Positions 6,089 through 13,598 of a stretch of DNA of 13,598 bases are shown here, piece by piece. The notes beneath the pieces were generated by a model. It did no database searches and was not told the origin of the DNA. It saw nothing but the letters and a program-made list of their open reading frames with translations. The stretch comes from Prevotella sp. (GTDB lineage Bacteria > Bacteroidota > Bacteroidia > Bacteroidales > Bacteroidaceae). Location: NCBI GenBank assembly GCA_022511055.1, contig JAFLSH010000045.1, forward strand, positions 1 to 13,598, in the 5' to 3' direction. Both the position numbers and the translations under genes were made by a program. Position 1 is the first letter of the stretch, and each line of letters begins with the position of its first letter.

Positions 6089-9000
6089 ATGAGAAGACTG
6101 ATAGCTATAGCCGTGTTTTTGCTGGCCGTTTTGTGCGCACGGGCACAGACCGGCGTGGCCTATGCCAGCGACCGCTTGTCGAGTACGCTCATATCGTGCA
6201 TTTGCCAGGATAAGGCGGGCTACATCTGGATTGGCACGGACTACGGCCTGAACCGATTCGACGGCTACCGCTTCACCAGCTACCTGAACAATCCGGCAGA
6301 CGATACCACTATTTCGGCCAACGCCATTGTCAGCATGTACTGCGACCGCGAAGGCCGGCTGTGGGTGGGCACCAGCAAGGGCATACAGTGCTATGACTAT
6401 GCCACCGACAGCTTTCAGCCCTGCCAGTTCCCCGACGGCATAGAGGCGCGCGTGAACGATATCATACAGCTCTATGACGGCCGCCTGTTTGTCGGCACGG
6501 CAGGCTACGGCCTCTATCTGCTGCACCCCGAATCGCGCACCCTCAGCCTGCTGGAAGGCTATTCGGCAGATGCCAACGACAACTATTTCAGCCATCTTTA
6601 CGAAGACCGCGCCGGCTGGTTTTGGAAAGGCGGGTCGAACAGCCTGACCTGCCGCTTGCCCGACGGCAAGATACGGTCGTTCAGCATGCAGTGGGGCACT
6701 CCCTCAGACTTCTTCGACTTCAACGGCATGGCCGTACTGGTCTGCCGCGACAATCTGCTGGTGCTTGAGAACGGCCAGATTAACGCAGACTTCTTCGACC
6801 TCTCTGCGCTTGGCGACAGCCAGGTGGGATTCCGCACGGCCATCAAGGACCAGCAGGGCAACATCTTCGTGGGCACGCGCGGCAACGGCCTGTTCTGGAT
6901 TCCCGCCGGTACGCGGCGGCTTGTCAGATACCCCTGCACCGCCCACGGCCTCGACATGAACGCGACCAAAATCTGGGCACTGGCCGAAGACCGGCAGGGC
7001 AACCTCTGGGTGGGTTGCCAGCAGAAGGGGCTTATCATGATACCCAACCGCAAGGCCCAGTTCTCCTCATGGAGCTTCTCGGGGCAAAGGGCTAACATTG
7101 GCACTTTTGTCTCGTCTATCTGCGAAGGCGACAACGGGCTGACCTGGCTCACCGTTCAGAACAAGGGGGTCTATGCCTTCGACTCCATCGGCCGCATTGT
7201 TGCCAACCCGAAGGCGCCGGCTGACGTGGAGTTCCTTTATCGTGACAGCCAGAACGGCTACTGGCTGGGCACGAGCCACGGTGTGTTCAGCTACAACCCG
7301 GCGACAGGCGCCTCTCAGCTGCTGACCGACTTCGACTGCGACAAGTTCAACTGCATGACCGACAACGGCCGGGGGCAGCTCTTCTTCTCGGTCTTCGCAA
7401 AAGGCATTCTGATGTACGACCGGCAGACGCGCCAGCTGCGCAGCTTCAGCATGAGCGACCCCGACGACAGCCGGCGGGGCAGGCTCTGCAACAACTGGGT
7501 GATGGACATGACCGGCGACCGCGAGGGCAATGTCTGGGTGGCCACTTCAGACGGCGTGAGCTGCTATAATCCCAAGACCGACACGTTCAAGCCCTATGGC
7601 TGGCCGACACTTGTCAGCGACAGGTGCTGCTACAGCCTTTGCGAGACCAGTGACGGCAACATGCTGATAGGCACGGAGCGCGGGCTCTATGTCTGGTACC
7701 GCAAGACCAACAAGCTGGAGCTGTTCCCGCACGGCGAGGCGCTGCAAAACGTAGTCATTGGCTACATTGTGCAGGACAATGCCGGCGACATCTGGTGCAG
7801 CACCTCGATGGGCATCTGGCACTATCATGCGCAGAAGGCCAGCTGGACCAGCTATGTCAACGGCCCCGGGCTGGCGGTGCATGAATACGTGAACAGCGCC
7901 GGTCTGCACACCGCTGCCGACCGCATATACTTTGCCACGAATGACGGTGTAACCACTTTCACGCCCCGCCAGGTGCATGACGTGGATGTGTCGCCGGGCG
8001 AGGTACATCTGACAGGCTTTTTCATCGGTCAGCACTCGGTCAACACTCTTACCATGTCGGGTGGAGACCGAGTGACTGGCCGGCCCGTCTTTGAGTCAGA
8101 CCACTTTACCGTCTCCTATCTTGAGAACTCGCTGTCGTTGGAGTTCTCGCTGCTCAACTATGCCAATGCCGCCAACGTTATCTTTGAGTACCGGCTGAGC
8201 AGCGACGACCAGTGGATGCGCAACGCCGAGGGGCAGAACACCATTACCCTGAGCCACATGGCCAGCGGCACTTACCAGCTGGCGGTGCGCGCCATTGACA
8301 ACGGCGTAGTCTCGCCCCTGAAGGTCTATACCATTGTGGTTACGCCGCCCTGGTACCGCTCTACATGGGCCTATCTGCTTTATCTGCTGGGGGGGGTATG
8401 TCTGATAGCCTTGGCAGCCGGGATCTACCGCCGGCGCACCCGCCAGCAGCTCGACGAGGAGAAGATGAAGTTCCTCATCAATGCCACCCACGACATCCGC
8501 TCGCCGCTGACACTCATTATGTCGCCGCTGGCCAAGCTGCGCCGCCGCAACCTTGACGAAGAGTCGCAGGCCGACCTGACCGTTATCGAGCGTAACGCCC
8601 AGCGCATACTCACGCTGGTCAACCAGATACTCGATGTGCGCAAGATAGACAAGCAGCAGATGCACCTGCACTGCACTGAGACCGACATGAAGGCATTTGT
8701 CAGTGCCATCTGCAAGGTCTACGAGTACAACGCGCAGGAACGCCAAATCAGCTTCACGTTCACCGCCCCTGACGAGCCTGTTACGGCGTGGCTGGACCAT
8801 ACCCAGTTCGACAAGGTGGTGTCTAACCTGCTGTCAAACGCGTTTAAGTACAGCTTCGACGGCGGCCACATAGCCGTGAGGGTGGGCGAGGGGCACGACG
8901 ACAGCCGCCGCGATGCGCTCAAGGACTACGTTGAGGTGACCATCACCGACGACGGCATGGGGCTGCGCGAAGATACCATTCAGCACATCTTCGACCGCTT

Positions 9001-10027
9001 CTATCAGGGCCGTACTTCTACCTCGACCCACATTGAGGGCACGGGCATTGGCCTGAATCTCTGCAAGATGGTCATCGACATGCACCACGGCAGCATCACT
9101 GCCGCCAACCGCAGCGACGGGCAGCGCGGCAGCATCTTCACCGTCAGGCTGCCGAAGGGCAAGGCCCACCTGAGCGAAGCAGAGCTGGCCACCACGACAG
9201 ACAAACAGCAGCTGAAACCCGCGCGCGGCAAGCAGCAGCCCCACTCCAACTACCGCGTACTCGTGGTCGACGACGATGCGGAGATAGGCCGCTACATCAG
9301 CAGCGAGCTGGGCGCCTACTACCACTTCAATGTCTGCCAGAACGGCAAGGAGGCGCTGAAGGAGCTGCTCACCAACAGCTACGACGTGGTGGTGAGCGAC
9401 GTGCTGATGCCCGAGATGGACGGCTTCACGCTGCTGCGCATGGTGAAGTCGAACATTAACATCAGCCACATTCCCGTCATCATGCTCACCTCGAAGAGCG
9501 AGGTGGCCAACCGCCTTGAGGGCCTGGAGCGCGGGGCCGATGCCTACCTGACCAAGCCCTTCTCCATGGAGGAGCTGCACGCCGTGATTGACAACCAGAT
9601 AAAGAACCACCTGCGCCTGAAGGGCAAGTTCACAGGTGCGCAGCAGCCGACCGACAAGGTGCAGGCCATAGACATCAAGGGCAACGACGAGCTGCTCATG
9701 GAGCGCATCATGAAGAGTGTCAACCAGCACCTTTCCGACAGCGACTACAGTGTCGAGACGATGTGCGACGAGGTGGGCATCAGCCGCGCCCACCTGCACC
9801 GCAAGATGAAGGAGATGACGGGCATACACATCAGCGAGTTCGTGCGCAACATACGCATGGAGCAGGCCGCGCTCATGATTAGCCAGCAGAAGCTCAACGT
9901 GACGCAGGTGGCCTATGCCGTAGGCTTCTCAAACGCGGGCTATTTCTCGACGGTCTTCCGCCGCCACTTCGGTGTCTCGCCCACGGAATACGTGGAGCAG
10001 CGCGGAGAGGGCGCACCGCCAGAATGA
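6089..10027 (+). CDS. Hybrid two-component system sensor/regulator (HTCS) of a polysaccharide utilisation locus
   Basis: This 1312-residue protein is the full HTCS length. A Sec signal peptide (residues 1-20) is followed by about a dozen periplasmic propeller repeats of the two-component-propeller type (IWIGTDYGLNRF, LWVGTSKGIQCY, NIFVGTRGNGLFWI, NVWVATSDGVSCYN), a Y_Y_Y domain to about 755 and a single membrane helix at 760-780. The kinase has phospho-accepting His801 (NATHDIRSP), an N box (SNLLSNAFKYS) and the G motifs DDGMGL and GTGIGL. The receiver has Asp1061-1063, phospho-accepting Asp1104 (SDVLMPEMDG) and Lys1156 (LTKPF). An AraC-type DNA-binding domain covers about 1205-1303 (VAYAVGFSNAGYFSTVFRRH). 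It should sense xylan-derived oligosaccharides in the periplasm and activate the flanking genes; the ligand is inferred from GH115/GH30. Odd point: an 8-G run lies in the membrane-segment codons. Confidence 0.95.
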   Translation: MRRLIAIAVFLLAVLCARAQTGVAYASDRLSSTLISCICQDKAGYIWIGTDYGLNRFDGYRFTSYLNNPADDTTISANAIVSMYCDREGRLWVGTSKGIQCYDYATDSFQPCQFPDGIEARVNDIIQLYDGRLFVGTAGYGLYLLHPESRTLSLLEGYSADANDNYFSHLYEDRAGWFWKGGSNSLTCRLPDGKIRSFSMQWGTPSDFFDFNGMAVLVCRDNLLVLENGQINADFFDLSALGDSQVGFRTAIKDQQGNIFVGTRGNGLFWIPAGTRRLVRYPCTAHGLDMNATKIWALAEDRQGNLWVGCQQKGLIMIPNRKAQFSSWSFSGQRANIGTFVSSICEGDNGLTWLTVQNKGVYAFDSIGRIVANPKAPADVEFLYRDSQNGYWLGTSHGVFSYNPATGASQLLTDFDCDKFNCMTDNGRGQLFFSVFAKGILMYDRQTRQLRSFSMSDPDDSRRGRLCNNWVMDMTGDREGNVWVATSDGVSCYNPKTDTFKPYGWPTLVSDRCCYSLCETSDGNMLIGTERGLYVWYRKTNKLELFPHGEALQNVVIGYIVQDNAGDIWCSTSMGIWHYHAQKASWTSYVNGPGLAVHEYVNSAGLHTAADRIYFATNDGVTTFTPRQVHDVDVSPGEVHLTGFFIGQHSVNTLTMSGGDRVTGRPVFESDHFTVSYLENSLSLEFSLLNYANAANVIFEYRLSSDDQWMRNAEGQNTITLSHMASGTYQLAVRAIDNGVVSPLKVYTIVVTPPWYRSTWAYLLYLLGGVCLIALAAGIYRRRTRQQLDEEKMKFLINATHDIRSPLTLIMSPLAKLRRRNLDEESQADLTVIERNAQRILTLVNQILDVRKIDKQQMHLHCTETDMKAFVSAICKVYEYNAQERQISFTFTAPDEPVTAWLDHTQFDKVVSNLLSNAFKYSFDGGHIAVRVGEGHDDSRRDALKDYVEVTITDDGMGLREDTIQHIFDRFYQGRTSTSTHIEGTGIGLNLCKMVIDMHHGSITAANRSDGQRGSIFTVRLPKGKAHLSEAELATTTDKQQLKPARGKQQPHSNYRVLVVDDDAEIGRYISSELGAYYHFNVCQNGKEALKELLTNSYDVVVSDVLMPEMDGFTLLRMVKSNINISHIPVIMLTSKSEVANRLEGLERGADAYLTKPFSMEELHAVIDNQIKNHLRLKGKFTGAQQPTDKVQAIDIKGNDELLMERIMKSVNQHLSDSDYSVETMCDEVGISRAHLHRKMKEMTGIHISEFVRNIRMEQAALMISQQKLNVTQVAYAVGFSNAGYFSTVFRRHFGVSPTEYVEQRGEGAPPE

Positions 10028-10094
10028 GACATTTTCAAACTTTGCGACAATTTCAAAAGCCTATGAGACAATCTTTAATGAGACATTTTGAAAA
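10025..10094 (+). repeat. Four TGnGACAwT repeats upstream of the large surface-protein promoter
   Basis: Related units begin at 10025 (TGAGACATTTTCAAA), 10043 (TGCGACAATTTCAAAA), 10064 (TGAGACAATCTTTAA) and 10079 (TGAGACATTTTGAAAA), spaced 18, 21 and 15 bp. The first unit contains the HTCS stop codon. The last ends 6 nt before the -7 box at 10101, so it overlaps the -33 region. Clustered direct repeats here suggest an activator-binding region, plausibly for the HTCS, but the ligand protein is inferred. Confidence 0.6.
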
Positions 10095-10100
10095 GGTTAC

Positions 10101-10108
10101 TACCTTTG
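10101..10108 (+). promoter_or_regulatory. Candidate -7 element of the large secreted-protein gene
   Basis: TACCTTTG matches TAnnTTTG. The -33 position has no clean TTG and falls within the GACA repeats, as expected of an activator-dependent promoter. It leaves an A/T-rich untranslated leader of about 65-70 nt before ATG 10181. Confidence 0.62.
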
Positions 10109-10180
10109 CAGCTGCAAATTCAAACAACTAAGTAATAAAAACTTCAAACATTCAATTTTTTCACTAACTTTTAAATTTTT

Positions 10181-13100
10181 ATGAAGAAAAACTTTTTACT
10201 CAGCTTGGCCTTGATGTTTGCCGCCACGGCAACACAGGCGCAGGTCATGTACGAGGACTTCTCTGCCGCGCAGACGAAGGCCGAGACTGACCCAGGGTGG
10301 TACGAGTTTATCAACACTCAGGAGGGCGACGAGCGCACCGTTGAGAAAGGCGTAGTGCATTTCTACAACAGCGACCAGGTCGAAGGCCAGAGTTGGATGC
10401 GTGCCATCAAGTTCCGTAATCTCCCCATCAAGGAGAACACCTCTTACCGCGTTAAGTTCAAACTGAGCGGCGACGACACCTACAACATGGATGGCAGCGC
10501 CGACCAGAACACACGAGTTCGCTACGCGCTGATGCAGGGTGGCGAGAATCTCGACATGGGCTTCCTGGGCAGCAACGGCTCAGAGCAGATTAACGATGCC
10601 AACGTTAGCTACGACGAGCGCACCTATGTTGGCATGTACTACTACACGACCGATGCCGCACAGAAGGCTTGGTATGCAGAGCGCAACCCCGGCAAGGACG
10701 AGCTGCCTGCTACCTATTTCCTGACCATCAACGTCTACAACCCCGGTGACTTCGACATTGACGACGTGCTTGTTGAGGAAGCCAACATTCAGGGCATTGC
10801 CTACCGCGACGACGTGATTCGCGTTGACTTCGGCTATGCTATCAACGCCGCAGCCGTGCTGAACGGCCAGACCCGCGTGCTGATGCCCAACGACTGCGTG
10901 ACGGTGAAGCTGAACGGCGAGGAGGTGAACGTGCTGTCTGTTGAGCTTTTCAGCAACGGCAGGTTCTATATCTTCCTTGACGACCAGTATCCCAGCGGCC
11001 CCGGTGAGGATGTTGAGGTGAGCTTCACCAATCCTACCGACCCCGCCTACCGTCTGCAATACGCAGCTGGCCTGACCCCCGGTGGCGACGTGTTCGACTT
11101 CGCTGGCGAGAAGGGTGCGTATGACGACGACCTGGAGGATGTCTACTCATTCGTGTTCGTGACCCCGACACTCGTGTCGGCTGACCCCGAGAACGGCTCG
11201 TTCAACCTGCCTGTTAGCACCAACGAGTTCAAGTTCGTGTTCGACAAGGACATCGACTGCTCACTGGTTGAGGCTACCTTCGACGGCGTGAAGATGACGG
11301 CTGCTCCCGCAGACGGTCTGTCTAAGGAGGTTACCTTCACTCGCGAGGCTGGCGATGCTGCCGTAGGCGTACACATGGTGAAGGTAACGAAGGTTTATCC
11401 CGAAATCATGCTCGACCCCAATGAGTATGGCGAGCTGAACTTCGAGCTGAGCTTCGGCCACGTGGATATCGACCCGAATGACACTATCCGTGTCGTGATG
11501 ACCGACGGCTTCGACGAGGCCGGTGCCGGCAACTATCCTGTGGGCTGGCAGGTGATGAGCGACAACGAGCTGCGCCAGACTGAGGCTGACGGCTGGAGTT
11601 CTGGCAGCCGCCTTATCGGTGGCAAGAGCGGTGACATCACCACAGGTCTCTACCTCTGCTCGCGCAGCGGCTCTGAGGGCTATGCTTGGTATGGTGCCAA
11701 CGAGCCTGAGGATGAGAAGCTGCACCTGACTCCTGGTAAGTACCAGCTGACATTCCAGTGCGCTAAGTGGGATACCGACGAGCAGAACGCAGTTCGCGTT
11801 CAGGTGTGCGACGCTGCCGACAATGTCATTGCTGAGGAGTTCACACTTGTTGAGCCTCGCGTTGACAACAGCCAGCACAACACCACTGGTGCTACTAAGG
11901 TTACTGTGAACTTCGTGGCTTCTGCCGAGGGCAACTACGTGCTGAAGTTCTACTGCCTCAAGGCTGACGGCAATCCTGGCGGCTGGGGCGACGGTATCTT
12001 CCTTGGCAACGTACAGCTGAAGTACCTGCCTGCTGCTGTTGGTGTCGACGAGACCAACCTGCTGAACACTGCTCTTGCTAATGCCAAGACCACTCTGAAC
12101 GACAATGGCGGCGAGCGCTATCTCGGCGTTGACTACGACAACCTGAAGGCTACCATCGAGAAGCACGACGGTAAGGCCGATGTCTACACCGCTCCTTCGC
12201 AGTTCAAGGCTGCTGCCGCTGAACTCGACGATGCTGCTGATGCCCTGAAGGCACACGTGAGCCTCTGCAACACCTACGACCCGCTGGTCGAGAATGCTAT
12301 CGCCGCTCGCGATGCCCGCACCGATACCAAGTATGCTAAGCACCCGGGCTACGCTGCTCTGGTGGCTGCTATCGAGAAGTACGAGGGCAAGGTACTCACC
12401 GACAATGCTGAGCTGACCGAAGCCATTGCTGCACTGCAGAACTCAACGGCAACGATGAACAAGATTGAGCGCGTGACGGAGAACTACCTCTACGGCATCA
12501 ACTCTGGTATTGCTACACTCGAGAAGCTCGGTGCTTCTGAGGAGAAGCTGACCAACGAGGCTGCCGAACTGCTTGACGACAATGCTGCTGTGAAGCAGAG
12601 CATTCAGGTGGCTATCGCACAGGCTGTGAACAAGCAGATGGCCGACCCGAATGTCGACCTCTTCGCTCCGCAGCTCGACGAGGAGACTCTTGAGGAGGGT
12701 GTTCCTGAGTATGACCTCTCAGTGTTCATCAACAATCCTGAAATCTACTACACCGCTAACGACGACAAGTCTACGGGTGGCTCTGCATGGCCTTCAACCG
12801 AGAACATTCCCGGCTGGACACTCACCGAAGGCGAGGGCTGGACTGGTGGCTTCACCTTCCACTATCCTTGGGGTGCTGATGCTCAGTATGCTTACAATGC
12901 TGACAACTGCCCGAATGCCAACGGTATGATTGCCTCTTGGAGCTTCGGCTACGACATTGAGCAGACCATCGAGAACCTGCCCGCCGGCCAGTACAAGCTG
13001 ACCTTCGGTGTCGGTGAGCGCGATGAAGCCAACAGACCTGAGCCTACGAGCTATGTCTACGGTAACACGACCGACAAGGAGTACCAGACCGTGATTCCTG

Positions 13101-13429
13101 TTATCGCAGGTAGCGTAGAGCCTTACGACAACGCGGTTGTTGAGGGTATCATTGTCACCGACGGCAAGCTGACCATCGGCTTCCACCAGGACAGCGAGGA
13201 CCAGACCTTCTTCAACAACGTACACCTCTACCTGGTAGGCGGTGTTGACGGCCACGACTACGCCGGCGACGTAACCAGCATTGCCGACGTTGAGAAGGCT
13301 GCCACGGTGAACAAGGTTGAGCTGTTCGACCTGAACGGCCGCCGCGTGAACAACGGTGCCCGTGGTGTCATCATTGTCAAGAAGACCATGAGCGACGGCA
13401 CGGTAGTCAACCAGAAGGTTGTGAAGTAG
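10181..13429 (+). CDS. Large secreted multidomain protein with a T9SS-like C-terminal tail
   Basis: This 1082-residue protein has a Sec signal peptide (MKKNFLLSLALMFAATATQAQ) and no lipobox. Domains by reading: an N-terminal jelly-roll-like region (about 25-200), an Ig-like region (200-325), a BIg_5-like domain (328-410, SADPENGSFNLPVSTNEFKF), a carbohydrate-binding-like beta-sandwich (439-618, with LTPGKYQLTFQCAKW), a FIVAR-like helical region (626-840), a second beta-sandwich (843-1030, ENLPAGQYKLTFGVGERD) and a tail with VELFDLNGRRV...KVVK resembling T9SS type A sorting domains. No catalytic domain is recognisable. It probably acts at the cell surface as a glycan-binding or adhesion protein. 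Codon use is strongly biased to a few codons (GCT, AAG, CTG, GAC, AAC), which suggests high expression. It lies directly after the HTCS behind its own repeat-decorated promoter. Tandem stops TAG TAA end it. Precise function unknown. Confidence 0.85.
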   Translation: MKKNFLLSLALMFAATATQAQVMYEDFSAAQTKAETDPGWYEFINTQEGDERTVEKGVVHFYNSDQVEGQSWMRAIKFRNLPIKENTSYRVKFKLSGDDTYNMDGSADQNTRVRYALMQGGENLDMGFLGSNGSEQINDANVSYDERTYVGMYYYTTDAAQKAWYAERNPGKDELPATYFLTINVYNPGDFDIDDVLVEEANIQGIAYRDDVIRVDFGYAINAAAVLNGQTRVLMPNDCVTVKLNGEEVNVLSVELFSNGRFYIFLDDQYPSGPGEDVEVSFTNPTDPAYRLQYAAGLTPGGDVFDFAGEKGAYDDDLEDVYSFVFVTPTLVSADPENGSFNLPVSTNEFKFVFDKDIDCSLVEATFDGVKMTAAPADGLSKEVTFTREAGDAAVGVHMVKVTKVYPEIMLDPNEYGELNFELSFGHVDIDPNDTIRVVMTDGFDEAGAGNYPVGWQVMSDNELRQTEADGWSSGSRLIGGKSGDITTGLYLCSRSGSEGYAWYGANEPEDEKLHLTPGKYQLTFQCAKWDTDEQNAVRVQVCDAADNVIAEEFTLVEPRVDNSQHNTTGATKVTVNFVASAEGNYVLKFYCLKADGNPGGWGDGIFLGNVQLKYLPAAVGVDETNLLNTALANAKTTLNDNGGERYLGVDYDNLKATIEKHDGKADVYTAPSQFKAAAAELDDAADALKAHVSLCNTYDPLVENAIAARDARTDTKYAKHPGYAALVAAIEKYEGKVLTDNAELTEAIAALQNSTATMNKIERVTENYLYGINSGIATLEKLGASEEKLTNEAAELLDDNAAVKQSIQVAIAQAVNKQMADPNVDLFAPQLDEETLEEGVPEYDLSVFINNPEIYYTANDDKSTGGSAWPSTENIPGWTLTEGEGWTGGFTFHYPWGADAQYAYNADNCPNANGMIASWSFGYDIEQTIENLPAGQYKLTFGVGERDEANRPEPTSYVYGNTTDKEYQTVIPVIAGSVEPYDNAVVEGIIVTDGKLTIGFHQDSEDQTFFNNVHLYLVGGVDGHDYAGDVTSIADVEKAATVNKVELFDLNGRRVNNGARGVIIVKKTMSDGTVVNQKVVK

Positions 13430-13469
13430 TAAGGAAAGAATATCGCGACAGATATTTTCCAACATGAAG

Positions 13470-13511
13470 GATGGGCGGGGCCTCGCGGTCGCGCCCATCT
13501 CTTTGTTTTTT
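13470..13511 (+). terminator. Rho-independent terminator after the large secreted-protein gene
   Basis: GATGGGCG at 13470-13477 pairs with CGCCCATC at 13492-13499 around a 14-nt loop that can fold further. T-rich sequence (TCTTTGTTTTTT) follows immediately. It starts 40 nt after the stop codon and marks the end of this transcription unit. Confidence 0.8.
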
Positions 13512-13525
13512 AGGAGATTTTTTTC

Positions 13526-13561
13526 GGAGTTAGAGGAGTTAAGGAAGTTAAAGGAGTTAAG
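13526..13561. repeat. Four tandem 9-bp units, consensus GGAGTTAAG
   Basis: GGAGTTAGA, GGAGTTAAG, GAAGTTAAA and GGAGTTAAG follow one another without gaps just past the terminator. Similar short purine-rich repeats are, as I recall, common in intergenic DNA of Bacteroides and Prevotella. I see no coding sense. The remaining 37 bases to the window edge show no gene. Confidence 0.7.
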
Positions 13562-13598
13562 CCATATGTTTTGCGCCGCAAGGTCGGCCGAAAGAAAA

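Noticed and set aside
8834..9829. 331-codon minus-strand frame inside the HTCS
   Set aside because: It is antisense to the kinase and receiver motifs. It is rich in His/Val/Ala, as codon-bias shadows usually are.
11261..12343. 360-codon minus-strand frame inside the large secreted-protein gene
   Set aside because: It is a codon-bias shadow of a highly biased gene, with no start context or domain.

Overview
The window looks like a chromosomal segment from a fairly GC-rich member of the Bacteroidales, most likely Prevotellaceae. Four things point there: promoters of the TAnnTTTG (-7) type, no Shine-Dalgarno-like sequence before most starts, a hybrid two-component regulator of the kind typical of Bacteroidetes polysaccharide utilisation loci (PULs), and C-terminal tails resembling type IX secretion sorting domains. 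The species cannot be fixed from sequence alone.

Layout. Positions 1-640 carry no convincing gene. They hold a tandem array of eight 21-bp units built on short palindromes (183-340), a weak inverted repeat at the left end, and an uncertain small membrane ORF on the minus strand. A compact plus-strand operon follows: a FlK-type hotdog thioesterase (680-1051), an unrecognised 51-residue protein (1056-1211) and a secreted thioredoxin-fold protein (1211-1717), with spacings of 4 nt and a 1-nt overlap. It ends at a strong hairpin (1740-1776) lying between convergent genes.

The rest reads as a small glucuronoxylan-degradation locus. A secreted GH30 enzyme on the minus strand (1811-3346) is divergent from a GH115 alpha-glucuronidase (3521-5989). 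The GH115 is followed by a full-length hybrid two-component sensor/regulator (HTCS, 6089-10027) and then by a 1082-residue secreted multidomain protein (10181-13429) with predicted beta-sandwich, Ig-like, FIVAR-like helical and sorting domains. A rho-independent terminator (13470-13511) and a 4 x 9 bp repeat close the window.

Inferred cooperation: the GH30 enzyme, with a T9SS-like tail, would cut the xylan backbone at or outside the cell surface. The GH115 enzyme, with a plain signal peptide and no sorting tail, would remove (methyl)glucuronic acid side groups in the periplasm. The HTCS would sense released oligosaccharides and switch on these genes and probably the large surface protein. No SusC/SusD pair is visible, so the locus is either partial here or depends on a transporter elsewhere.

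The items most worth a second look are the palindromic 21-bp array, the GACA-containing repeats in front of the large protein's promoter, a GH30 lacking the Arg residues expected in glucuronate-dependent xylanases, an inverted repeat straddling the GH115 -33 element, an 8-G tract in the HTCS transmembrane coding region, and the unannotated-sized 51-residue ORF. I see no IS element, tRNA, rRNA or CRISPR array.
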